Part shown: piece after piece, positions 47,085-54,692 of the stretch
Numbering within the stretch: position 1 is the first letter of the stretch
How the letters are laid out: each line of letters starts with the position of its first letter
Assembly (NCBI RefSeq): GCF_002844195.1
Contig: NZ_PEND01000002.1
Location: 248,001 to 312,000, forward strand
Length of the DNA: 64,000 nt
From: Halegenticoccus soli
GTDB lineage: Archaea; Halobacteriota; Halobacteria; Halobacteriales; Haloferacaceae
Direction: 5' to 3'
Made by a program: the position numbers and the translations under genes
The notes under the pieces: generated by a model
The model's database searches: none
Told to the model about the DNA's origin: nothing
What the model saw: the letters and a program-made list of their open reading frames with translations, nothing else

Positions 47085-48041
47085 TCAGTACGCGTCGATG
47101 TCGGTGCCGACGGAGCAGACGTACTCGCCCGTCGCCACCTGCGGGAGGCGGCGGGTCCGCCAGAAGATTCCGTCGTTGTCGGCGGTGACGCGACCCTTCA
47201 GCCGACCGAACACGTCCGTCACTTCGAACAGCGTGTCGCCCGCCCGAACGCGGTCGCCGAGCTCCTTCTCGAAGTCGACGAGTCCGCCCGTCGGCGAGCC
47301 GTACTGGTCGAATCCCTTTGCGCGGGTCTGCCGCTTCCGATCGACGTTCCCCTCGAGGAAGCCGTAGTGTCGGAGGACGTTGAACACTCCTTTCGTCCCG
47401 AGCCGGATGCTCTCTTCGTTCCACCCGACGCTGCCGCCGAGTTCGGGATCGATCGTCGGAACTCCCTCGTCGGGTCCGACCCGGGCGAGTTGGCCCTCCG
47501 GTCCTTTCTGGTCGAGGATGTAGCCGCACCCGAACGTCTTCGCCAGTTCGAGACACTCCCGGTGGAGGCGGTGGCGTCGCCCGCAGCGGACCCGGACCTC
47601 GTTTATCATCCGGCTGGTCGAACCCTGGTGGAGGTCGAGAATCAGATCCGCCCGCCTCGCCACGTCGAACGTCGCGGCCGCGATCCGCTCGCTCGACGTG
47701 CCGTTCTCGTCGCCGGGGTACGTCCGGTTCATCTTCGTGTCGTCGACGGGGTTGCGGTGTTCGGCCACCTGAAACGCGTGGTAGTTGACGATGCCCACGA
47801 CCAGTACCGTCCCCGAGAGCTCCGCCGGATCGAGCTGCGGGACGACCCGCCTGACGACGCCGACGCCGTTCAGTTCGTCGCCGTCGCTCGCCGCCTGCAC
47901 GTAGAGAGTCCTGCCGTCCTGTAAACCGTTTATCACTGCCACCGGGAGCCCGATCGGGCTCCCGTCGCGGGTTTCCCCCACTTCGAGCCGGCCCGTGTCA
48001 ACCTCACCGGGGGCCGCGCTCGCGGTTCCGAGCGTCGTCAT
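47085..48041 (-). CDS. Succinylglutamate desuccinylase/aspartoacylase family protein
   Basis: A 318-residue M14-like amidohydrolase. The zinc site normally written HGDE reads D53-G-D-E56 here (ASDGDELNG), so the first His ligand is replaced by Asp. NRTYPG (around 105-110) and His138 in LILDLHQG match the rest of the site. The C-terminal half has a beta-barrel lid. The substrate is probably an N-acyl amino acid or similar amide, but this is unknown. The Asp substitution may change the metal or remove activity. Confidence 0.8.
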   Translation of the reverse strand: MTTLGTASAAPGEVDTGRLEVGETRDGSPIGLPVAVINGLQDGRTLYVQAASDGDELNGVGVVRRVVPQLDPAELSGTVLVVGIVNYHAFQVAEHRNPVDDTKMNRTYPGDENGTSSERIAAATFDVARRADLILDLHQGSTSRMINEVRVRCGRRHRLHRECLELAKTFGCGYILDQKGPEGQLARVGPDEGVPTIDPELGGSVGWNEESIRLGTKGVFNVLRHYGFLEGNVDRKRQTRAKGFDQYGSPTGGLVDFEKELGDRVRAGDTLFEVTDVFGRLKGRVTADNDGIFWRTRRLPQVATGEYVCSVGTDIDAY

Positions 48042-48138
48042 TACTCGATGGTCGGACGCGCCCGCCTTTAGGGGTTCGGTCCCCGACTGCGCCGGATTGC
48101 GCCGGTCGGCGCGTCCGAGTCGCTTCGCTCGCGCGGAA

Positions 48139-48150
48139 AAGATTTATGTT
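48139..48150 (+). promoter_or_regulatory. TATA box of the DUF7504/CHAT operon
   Basis: AAGATTTATGTT sits about 24-35 bases before the ATG at 48174 in otherwise GC-rich DNA. It is the only promoter-like element before the two overlapping genes. Confidence 0.6.
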
Positions 48151-48173
48151 ATCTCGGTTGAATTTCGTGGGAA

Positions 48174-48851
48174 ATGTGGACCGAGGCGACGTTCCGCGAC
48201 GCGGACGACGAACCCTCGCTCGGGGCGGTTCTCACGCGGCTCAAGGGGAACGGCTGCAATCTGCTCGTGACCGGCACCGTCTCGGAGGCGGTCTCCGTCA
48301 GGGCGACCCGGCGGCTGCTCGGCGCGCCGACGGAACGCCGCGAACGGACCGTCGTCCTCACCGGTTCGTCGATTGACATGATCGAGGAACGCCTCCCCGG
48401 GGACGTGACGCTCGACGACCCGCACGTGCGGCTCATCGATCAGCGCAACGGGGAACGATCGGCGACGCGTCGGGAGGCCGAGGCCGAGACGATCGCGGAA
48501 GGCGCGTCCCTGGACCGCCTCCGGTGCCGACTGGTTCGGACCGTCGGCGACCTCGACCACGGATCGCTGTCGCCGGCCGAACTCCGCCTGTCGCTGGACT
48601 CTCTCGGAATCCTCCTCGAACGGCACGACGAGGCGGCCGTCGTACAGTTCCTTCGCGTGCTCACCGCGCTGGTCCGCGGAGTGTGCGGCATGGGCCACTT
48701 CCACCTCCCCCTCCCCGACGGCGATCCCCGGGTCGAGTCGCTGTCGCCGCTTTTTGACGCGCGCGTCGAACTCCGGCAGCGCGGATCGATGCGGCCGGAA
48801 CAGCGCTGGCACGTGCCCGAGTACGGAGTCACCGAGTGGGTAGCCGTATGA
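48174..48851 (+). CDS. DUF7504-like protein, partner of the CHAT protease
   Basis: A 225-residue haloarchaeal protein. The first half has an alternating beta/alpha pattern (GCNLLVTGTVSEAVSVRATR, then TVVLTGSS), like a degenerate RecA/KaiC core without a Walker A motif. The second half is helical. I recognise it as DUF7504 from memory; its function is unknown. Its stop overlaps the start of the CHAT protease gene (ATGA), so the two are translated together and probably act together. Confidence 0.7.
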   Translation: MWTEATFRDADDEPSLGAVLTRLKGNGCNLLVTGTVSEAVSVRATRRLLGAPTERRERTVVLTGSSIDMIEERLPGDVTLDDPHVRLIDQRNGERSATRREAEAETIAEGASLDRLRCRLVRTVGDLDHGSLSPAELRLSLDSLGILLERHDEAAVVQFLRVLTALVRGVCGMGHFHLPLPDGDPRVESLSPLFDARVELRQRGSMRPEQRWHVPEYGVTEWVAV

Positions 48852-50998
48852 CGGGCGACTGCGGGCGCCTCCCTGCGGTTCGGTACGCGCCGCTCGAAGA
48901 CCGTCCGGGGATCCGCGTCGTCGACGACATCGAGAACGCCCGCTTCGAGGTGTACGCGGCGGAGCCGACCGAGCCGACCGACGCGTCGCCCGACGACTTT
49001 CTCTTCCCGGTCGACCTCGCGGTCGGCCTCGAAACCTCCGCCCTCGCGTTCCCGAAGCTCACCACCGTCGTCGTCCGCGACGCCGCGGGGCGAACGCTCT
49101 CGCAGTCGTCGAACCGCGAGGATGTCGCGCTGGATCCCGGCGCGTACGACGTCGAGATCACCACCGCGCCGGTGAAGCTGTACGTCGCCGTCGAGAGCGC
49201 GATCGCCGTCAGGTACAACGAGGGACGGACCGTCCTCGAGTTCGCCGACCGGACGCCCGCGACCGTCGGCGTCCGCTCGTTCCACGAGAAGCCGGCGGGG
49301 ACGGTGCGGACGCCGGCGGATCCGAAGCCGCTGATGGACGCGGTGTCCCTGCTCGGGTCGGCGCTCTCGACCACCTCCGCGGAGCGGTCGTTCCCGACGT
49401 TGCGCGGGCACCCCCCGCTGTTCGAACTCGGCGACGGCTTCGAGGCACCCGCCCACATTCACCCCCCGGACACGGGGATCGAGATCGTCCTCCCGGAGCG
49501 CCGGGAGGCCGTCTTCGCGTCGGCGTCGCTCGCGTACTACCTCGGCGCGGCGGTCGTTCCGGGCGACGAGCCGCGGCTGGTCGGCGAGGGGTGGAGCCAC
49601 CCGCTGGCGGACGGGTGCGACCTCGAAACGGGGCTCGGCCGGACGCTCAGGCAGACGTTCTTCCTCGACTGTCTCACCCGGACGGAGGGGTACTACCCCG
49701 TCGATCTCCACGAGCGGTCCGTCGTCGAGCGCGCGTTCGACCTCGACTTCCCCGCGCTGTACGACCTGCCGCCGGCCGAACGACTCGGCGAGTACCTCTC
49801 GGTTCCGTTCGACGACCTCGAACCGCACCTGCCGGAGTGGGGCCTGACGACGGACGTCCGCCCCACTCCGGACAACGTCGAGATGCTGCCGTTCCTGGCG
49901 AACGACCTCTCGCTCATCCGGTGTCCGTCGCGGGCGGCGGAACCGCCCCGACCCGAACCCCAGGCGGTCACCGACTTCCTCCGGAGCGAACCGTCGGCCG
50001 CCGTCGGGGACCTCCTCTGGAGCGAGGGGGCGGCCGACGGGGACTTCCTCCGGAGCGCCGGCGACGCGGCCGCGCCCGACGCGGACAGCATCGTCCAGCC
50101 GCGGTCGGCGGAGACGATGGAGCATGCGTGGGTCGGCGACGGCTACCCGCTCGGAACGAGCAAGGCGACGCCCGAATCCTACCGCCGGCGGCTCACGCGC
50201 GACGTGACGGAGCGGACGAGCATCGAGATCACGATCGTCTGCAACGACGAGGAGATGCGCGAGGAGGGAACCGTCGCGGAGCTGTACGGGCAGCGCGACC
50301 TCCTGCGGTTCGACGTGGAGATCCACTACGACCTCTCGGCCGACGAACTGGAGGCCGTGCTGCGCGAACCGACGAACTTCCTCCACTACATCGGCCACGT
50401 CGACGACCGCGGGCTCCAGTGCTCGGACGGCTTCCTCGACGTCCGCTCGATGGAGGGCGAGGTCGCCGTCGAGTCGTTCCTCCTGAACGCCTGCCGATCC
50501 TACCGGCAGGGCCACGCCCTCATCGAACGCGGCAGCTACGGCGGCGTCGTGACGCTCGCCGAGGTGGCGAACGTCCCGGCGACCAGGCTGGGTCGGATGC
50601 TGGCCCGACTGCTGAACTGCGGGTTCAGCCTGCGCTCCGCCATGTCGATCGCGAAGGACGAGACGCTCGTCGGATACCAGTACATGGTCTTGGGAGACGG
50701 TGGAACGGTGTTGTGTCAGAGCGAGAGCGGCATGCCGGCGCTCATTCACGTCGAATCGATGCCGGAGTTAGATCAGTATCTCGTGCGGGCGACGTATTAC
50801 CCGTCGGAAACCCACGGTCCTGGTTCGTTGGTTATACCTTACATTAACGAGAAACCGGTGTATTACCTCGGTTCAAAGACTATCGGTCCGTTCGAGGTTT
50901 CAACCGATCAGCTGATCGAATTTCTCGAACTCGAATTGTGCCCTGTAGTCGTCGATGGCCAATTCACTTGGTCAGATGAATTGTTACGGGATTTGTAA
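48848..50998 (+). CDS. CHAT/caspase-like protease of a haloarchaeal two-gene cassette
   Basis: A 716-residue protein. The region around residues 430-640 looks like a CHAT (caspase-HetF-TPR) peptidase. The catalytic His is probably His517 in HYIGH, followed by VDDRGLQCSDGFL, and the catalytic Cys is Cys549 in LLNACRS. The first 380 residues form an unrecognised domain; residues about 376-420 are a linker with three repeats of the form GDFLRSE. It overlaps the DUF7504 gene by four bases. The last 250 bases drop in GC and change codon use. The CHAT call rests on motif order only; no fold search was possible. Confidence 0.72.
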   Translation: MTGDCGRLPAVRYAPLEDRPGIRVVDDIENARFEVYAAEPTEPTDASPDDFLFPVDLAVGLETSALAFPKLTTVVVRDAAGRTLSQSSNREDVALDPGAYDVEITTAPVKLYVAVESAIAVRYNEGRTVLEFADRTPATVGVRSFHEKPAGTVRTPADPKPLMDAVSLLGSALSTTSAERSFPTLRGHPPLFELGDGFEAPAHIHPPDTGIEIVLPERREAVFASASLAYYLGAAVVPGDEPRLVGEGWSHPLADGCDLETGLGRTLRQTFFLDCLTRTEGYYPVDLHERSVVERAFDLDFPALYDLPPAERLGEYLSVPFDDLEPHLPEWGLTTDVRPTPDNVEMLPFLANDLSLIRCPSRAAEPPRPEPQAVTDFLRSEPSAAVGDLLWSEGAADGDFLRSAGDAAAPDADSIVQPRSAETMEHAWVGDGYPLGTSKATPESYRRRLTRDVTERTSIEITIVCNDEEMREEGTVAELYGQRDLLRFDVEIHYDLSADELEAVLREPTNFLHYIGHVDDRGLQCSDGFLDVRSMEGEVAVESFLLNACRSYRQGHALIERGSYGGVVTLAEVANVPATRLGRMLARLLNCGFSLRSAMSIAKDETLVGYQYMVLGDGGTVLCQSESGMPALIHVESMPELDQYLVRATYYPSETHGPGSLVIPYINEKPVYYLGSKTIGPFEVSTDQLIEFLELELCPVVVDGQFTWSDELLRDL
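49973..50057 (+). repeat. 16-bp repeat within the CHAT gene linker
   Basis: GACTTCCTCCGGAGCG occurs at 49973-49988 and 50042-50057, with a variant GACCTCCTCTGGAGCG at 50009-50024. They encode DFLRSE, DLLWSE and DFLRSA in a flexible linker. The spacing is 36 and then 33 bases, in frame. Confidence 0.6.
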
Positions 50999-51000
50999 GA

Positions 51001-51132
51001 TTAGGGGCCATTAATCGTCGAAGCGTTATTCGCAGCCACCGCCCCCGCCTGCGACAGCAACAGCATCGCCGTGAACAGGACGCCGATCATTCGTGGATTC
51101 TCCCGGAGGAACGCCTTCATATCTTGACTCAT
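51001..51132 (-). CDS. 43-residue hydrophobic peptide (DUF7503-like)
   Basis: A tiny gene encoding MSQDMKAFLRENPRMIGVLF and ending ANNASTINGP. A basic N-terminus, one hydrophobic helix (16-33) and an AVA-A site make it look like a signal peptide with a ten-residue mature tail, or a single-pass membrane peptide. I recognise the family as DUF7503 from memory. It lies tail to tail with the CHAT protease gene, two bases apart, with its own TATA (CATTTATG, 51157-51164 minus). It could be a substrate, an inhibitor or a signal for the protease. Confidence 0.65.
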   Translation of the reverse strand: MSQDMKAFLRENPRMIGVLFTAMLLLSQAGAVAANNASTINGP

Positions 51133-51156
51133 GCTTCGGTTGAACATTCTCCGGTT

Positions 51157-51164
51157 CATAAATG
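51157..51164 (-). promoter_or_regulatory. TATA box of the DUF7503-like peptide gene
   Basis: On the minus strand CATTTATG is centred about 28 bases upstream of the ATG at 51132, which supports expression of the small gene. Confidence 0.55.
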
Positions 51165-51274
51165 AAATTACCTAAATCAATCTTCCAATTTGATATTTAA
51201 TGGAAAATAGGACGATCGAAACAACTAACGCTTCGAACCCGAGTCGTTTTGTCGCGTCCGGCGAACAGTCGCGC

Positions 51275-52595
51275 ATGCAAGAACGGGACGTCGGCGCGCT
51301 TTCCACGTTCAGGCGGTTCTTCGCGCTCCGCGGGGACGTGCTCGTCCTGTCGGTCGCGATGTTCGCCTTCAGCCTCGGCTTTCAGATGACGGGGCGGTAC
51401 ATGCCGCGGTACATGAGCCTGCTCGGCGCGGGTCCCGTGGCGATCGGCCTGTACGGGACGGTGGGGAACCTCATCAGCGCGGTCTACCCGTACCCCGGCG
51501 GCGCGGTGTCGGACCGCATCGGCTCGCGCGTCGCGCTCACGCTGTTCGGCCTCGCCTCGACCCTCGGGTTCGTCGTCTGGTTCTTCGCCGACGTCTTCGG
51601 AGTGGTGACGCTGCCGGGGCTCTCCGTCGGTCCCCCCCGGCTCGACCCGGTCGTCCTGCCGGTCGGAATCTTCCTCGGGCTGTTCCTCTCGCAGGCGTGG
51701 AAGTCGTTCGGCCTCGGAGCCACGTTCGCCGTCGTCAAGCAGAGCGTCCCCCCCCGACCGCCTCGCAACCGGGTTCGCCAGCACCGAGACGTTCCGCAGG
51801 ACCGCGTTCCTGCTCGGCCCGCTGCTCGCGGCGTTCCTGCTCGCGTCGTTCCCGTTCGAGCGGGGCTTCGGCTACGTCCTGCTCGTCGCGGCGGGGTTCG
51901 GGCTCGCGGCGACCGTCGCCCAGCACGTCCTCTACGACTCCTCCGGGGACTCCCTCGGCAAGTCGTTCGCCGGCGTCGGCGCGATCGCGGACGACATCCG
52001 CGGGATGCCGGCCCCGCTGCGCCCGCTTCTCGTCGGCGACACGCTCGTCCGGTTCGCCAACGGGATGGTGTACGCCTTCTTCGTCATCGTCGTCGTCGAC
52101 TTCCTCGCGGTCGGCGTGACCCTCCCCGTCGTCGGGCGGCTCAACCCCGACGCGTACTTCGGGGTCCTGCTCGCCATCGAGATGGCCGTCGCCCTGGTCG
52201 TGATGGCCCCGATGGCGAAATTCGCCCAGCGCGTCGGCCTGAAGCCCGTCGTCGCGGTCGGGTTCGCCGTCTACGCCGCGTTCCCCCTCTTGCTCGTCAA
52301 CGCGCCCGCGAACGCCGCCGTCCTCGCGGTCCTCTTCGCCTTCTCAGGGCTCCGGTTCGCCGGCCTACCGGCGCACAAGGCGCTCATCGTCGGCCCCGCG
52401 GAGCGGAACGAGGGCGGCCGCGTCGTCGGCTCGTACTACCTGCTCCGGAACGCGATCGTCATCCCGAGCGCCGCCCTCGGCGGCGTGCTCTACGACGCGT
52501 CGCCGACGCTCGCGTTCGGTGTGGCGACCGCCGTCGGCCTCCTCGGCACCGGCTACTTCCTGGCCTTCGGCGAGGAGTTCGAGGCGTACGCCTGA
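51275..52595 (+). pseudogene. MFS transporter split by a frameshift in a C8 tract
   Basis: A major facilitator superfamily protein of about 440 residues in two frames. The first part (MQERDVGALSTFRRFFALRG) carries the first membrane segments and AVSDRIGSR, the A-loop motif. Reading breaks at C8 (51748-51755) after FAVVKQSVPP. Removing one C restores VPPDRLATGFASTETFRRTA and the frame runs to the stop at 52593-52595, with the remaining helices intact. The substrate is unknown. It may be inactive, phase-variable or a sequencing artefact. An alternative start is ATG at 51200, which lies in the AT-rich stretch. Confidence 0.75.
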
Positions 52596-52695
52596 GCGCC
52601 GCGGCTCGGCTCGCGAGCGCGAGCATCACCTCCGATCGCCAGCCGCGCCGACGCGGAACGATGGGGATTTGTCCGCCGAGTCCGTCCCCCCGAGC

Positions 52696-52986
52696 GTGAC
52701 TGACGATGTCCCCGAGCGCCCGCCGGCCGACGGACTCCTCCGGGCGCTGGCCGTCCGCCGGAACGCCCGGATCGGCGCGGCGACCGGCCTCGCCCTCGCC
52801 GTCGCGGCGTACGTCTTCCGGGTGCTCGAACTGTTCGGCCCGTTCGCGGGTACGCGGGAGTACCCGTTCTTCGGACCGGAGGTGTGGTTCCTGCTGCTCG
52901 CGTTCGTCCTGGCGACCACGAGCGCGATGCTCGTGACGGCGCTCCTGACCGTCGCCTCGGCCTACCGGCTGGCGCGGGAGCTGTGA
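52696..52986 (+). CDS. Small two-helix membrane protein (DUF7536-like)
   Basis: A 96-residue protein with a GTG start (VTDDVPERPPADGLLRALAV). Two membrane segments are visible (about 27-47 and 62-88, VWFLLLAFVLATTSAMLVTA), and it ends YRLAREL. I believe it belongs to a haloarchaeal family of unknown function (DUF7536, from memory). It follows the frameshifted MFS gene by 100 bases. Confidence 0.6.
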   Translation: MTDDVPERPPADGLLRALAVRRNARIGAATGLALAVAAYVFRVLELFGPFAGTREYPFFGPEVWFLLLAFVLATTSAMLVTALLTVASAYRLAREL

Positions 52987-53041
52987 GTCGATCGGAGAGC
53001 GTCTCGGCGCGAGCTCCGCCCCGCGCCGCGCGACCGCCTCC

Positions 53042-54265
53042 TCACTCGTCGTACTCCTGCGGATCGCCCACGAGTTCGCTGAGCCGCTCGGCCGCGGCGC
53101 GGGTTCCCTTGGCGAGGAGGACGTCGCCCGCGTGAAGCTCCGTCCGCGCCCCCGGCGAGACCACCCACTCGCCGCCGCCGTCGCCCGTTCCCTCCGGCCG
53201 GCGGACCGCGATGACGCGCATGCCCGTCTCCGTCTTCACCATCCGGTCCGCGAGCGTCGCGTCCGCCAGCGAGCTCCCCGGGGCGACGGTGAGCCGGACG
53301 ATGATCTCGTCGCTCTCCTCGACCGCGGCGGCGACGACGGGGTGGGTGTCCAGCCCGCGGAGGACGCCCTCGCTGATCTCGAGCGCCGCGTCGCTTATCA
53401 CCTCGGTCGCGTGCCCGAGGTGCATCAGGCCCCGGAGCGAGATCGGGTCGTCGACGCGGCTCGCCGCGCGGAGCGTCCACGCCTCGAACCGGGATTCGAG
53501 GGCGTCCATCTCGGCCTCCAGTTCGCTCACCTCCTCGGCGACGCCCTCGCTGTTGAACAGCACCGCGCCGTAGGCGAGATCGACGGCGAGTTCGCTGATG
53601 TTCTTCATCAGCACGATGGAGTCGACGGCCCGCTCGAGGTCGTCGATCGTCGGCTCGGGGCCCACCGGCGGCTTGTACGGCACGCCCGTGGCGGTCTCGT
53701 ACACCGTCGCCAGCCCGTCCTCCGTCCCGCGGAGGAGGACGACGTCGCTCGCTTCGAGCGTCGTCGCGTGGTCCGGGTTGGTGATCCAGTCGCCCGCGCG
53801 CCGGATGGCGATGACGCGGACGCCAGTCTCCGTCTCCATGTTGACGTCCTCGAGCGTCCGCCCGGCGTAGGGCGAGTTCGGATCGACCGTTCCACGGACG
53901 AGCGTCTCGACCGCCTCGGGGAGCGCGGCGCGCATCGCGTCGGGGAGGCCGATGTCCTCGAGGACGATCTTGGCGATGTCCCCGGCCGCGTCGCTGATCT
54001 TCTGCGCCGCGCCGACCACGCCGAGCACCGGGGCCAGCGCCTCGGCGTCGTCCGGCGTCCGCGCGGCCAGGAGGAGGCTCATCCGGCCGCGGAGCTGCAG
54101 CACGTCCATCCGCTCTTCGAGCGCCAGCACCTCCGTCGCGATGTCGTCGCTGCCGTGCAGCACCGCGGAGTACGAGAGATCGATGAGCAGCTCGGCGGTG
54201 TCCTTCATCTCCGCGAGCACCGCCTTGACGCTGACCGGCTCGTACTCGACGTCCCCGGGGTCCAT
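53042..54265 (-). CDS. PhoU / TrkA-C domain duplication protein
   Basis: A 407-residue soluble protein arranged as PhoU-like, TrkA-C, PhoU-like, TrkA-C. The PhoU-like helical domains start around residues 15 and 215 (KDTAELLIDLSYSAVLHG and KNISELAVDLAYGAVLFN), each followed by a RCK-C module (TGVRVIAIRRAGDWITNPDH and TGMRVIAVRRPEGTGDGGGE). The TrkA-C modules bind a small ligand and gate potassium or other cation channels. No channel gene is adjacent. The chosen start MDPGDVEYEP follows a TATA-like GCTTTTGCC at 54288-54296 (minus) beside the inverted repeat. Confidence 0.9.
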   Translation of the reverse strand: MDPGDVEYEPVSVKAVLAEMKDTAELLIDLSYSAVLHGSDDIATEVLALEERMDVLQLRGRMSLLLAARTPDDAEALAPVLGVVGAAQKISDAAGDIAKIVLEDIGLPDAMRAALPEAVETLVRGTVDPNSPYAGRTLEDVNMETETGVRVIAIRRAGDWITNPDHATTLEASDVVLLRGTEDGLATVYETATGVPYKPPVGPEPTIDDLERAVDSIVLMKNISELAVDLAYGAVLFNSEGVAEEVSELEAEMDALESRFEAWTLRAASRVDDPISLRGLMHLGHATEVISDAALEISEGVLRGLDTHPVVAAAVEESDEIIVRLTVAPGSSLADATLADRMVKTETGMRVIAVRRPEGTGDGGGEWVVSPGARTELHAGDVLLAKGTRAAAERLSELVGDPQEYDE

Positions 54266-54306
54266 GTCACGCAGTTTCGTCCCGGATGGCAAAAGCGCTT
54301 CCAACC

Positions 54307-54358
54307 CGACCTTTTGCGCTGCGGGCTGCCTTCGGCAGCCCTCGGCAAAAGCTCGACC
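54307..54358 (+). repeat. 52-bp inverted repeat, left arm
   Basis: The arm begins CGACCTTTTGCGCTGCGGGC and ends CAAAAGCTCGACC, and contains the perfect stem GGGCTGCC-TTC-GGCAGCCC. Its reverse complement matches the right arm (54600-54651) at 51 of 52 positions. It sits directly upstream of the PhoU/TrkA-C promoter. Confidence 0.85.
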
Positions 54359-54599
54359 AAAAGCGCTCCTCCCTCACTTCGGGACGGCGGAGCCGTCCCT
54401 CCGTTCAGTCGTCGGCCGAAAATCGCGAAGCGATTTTCGTACAATCGAGATTCCGCCACGAGGGAGGCCTGCAAGCGCCGGGAGAGATCACGGACTTCAG
54501 CTGGCTGCTGCTGTGTACGAGCTTTTGTACCGCGAGTGAACGACCGAAGGGAGTGAACGAGCGGACCGAGGAGCGACCGGAGGGAGCGACGAGGATTTT

Positions 54600-54651
54600 G
54601 GTCGACCTTTTGCCGAGGGCTGCCGAAGGCAGCCCGCAGCGCAAAAGGTCG
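54600..54651 (-). repeat. 52-bp inverted repeat, right arm
   Basis: The arm begins GGTCGACCTTTTGCCGAGGG and ends CGCAAAAGGTCG. It is the inverted copy of 54307-54358 with one mismatch and lies nine bases upstream of the citrate synthase TATA element (GCTTTTTTG, 54660-54668). Confidence 0.85.
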
Positions 54652-54692
54652 AACGATAACGCTTTTTTGAGAGGGTCGGGAACGTTCCGCGT

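Larger units (their letters stand above)
54266..54692. other. Divergent intergenic region with hairpins and inverted repeats
   Basis: The 427 bases between the PhoU/TrkA-C gene and citrate synthase hold no convincing gene. They contain the 52-bp inverted repeats listed separately, a stem GGGACGGC-GGA-GCCGTCCC (54381-54399), a ten-base-pair stem CGAAAATCGC-GAA-GCGATTTTCG (54417-54439) and a Gly/Arg-codon-like GAGCGACCG repeat (about 54540-54600). Promoters of both genes lie outside the arms. Confidence 0.6.
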
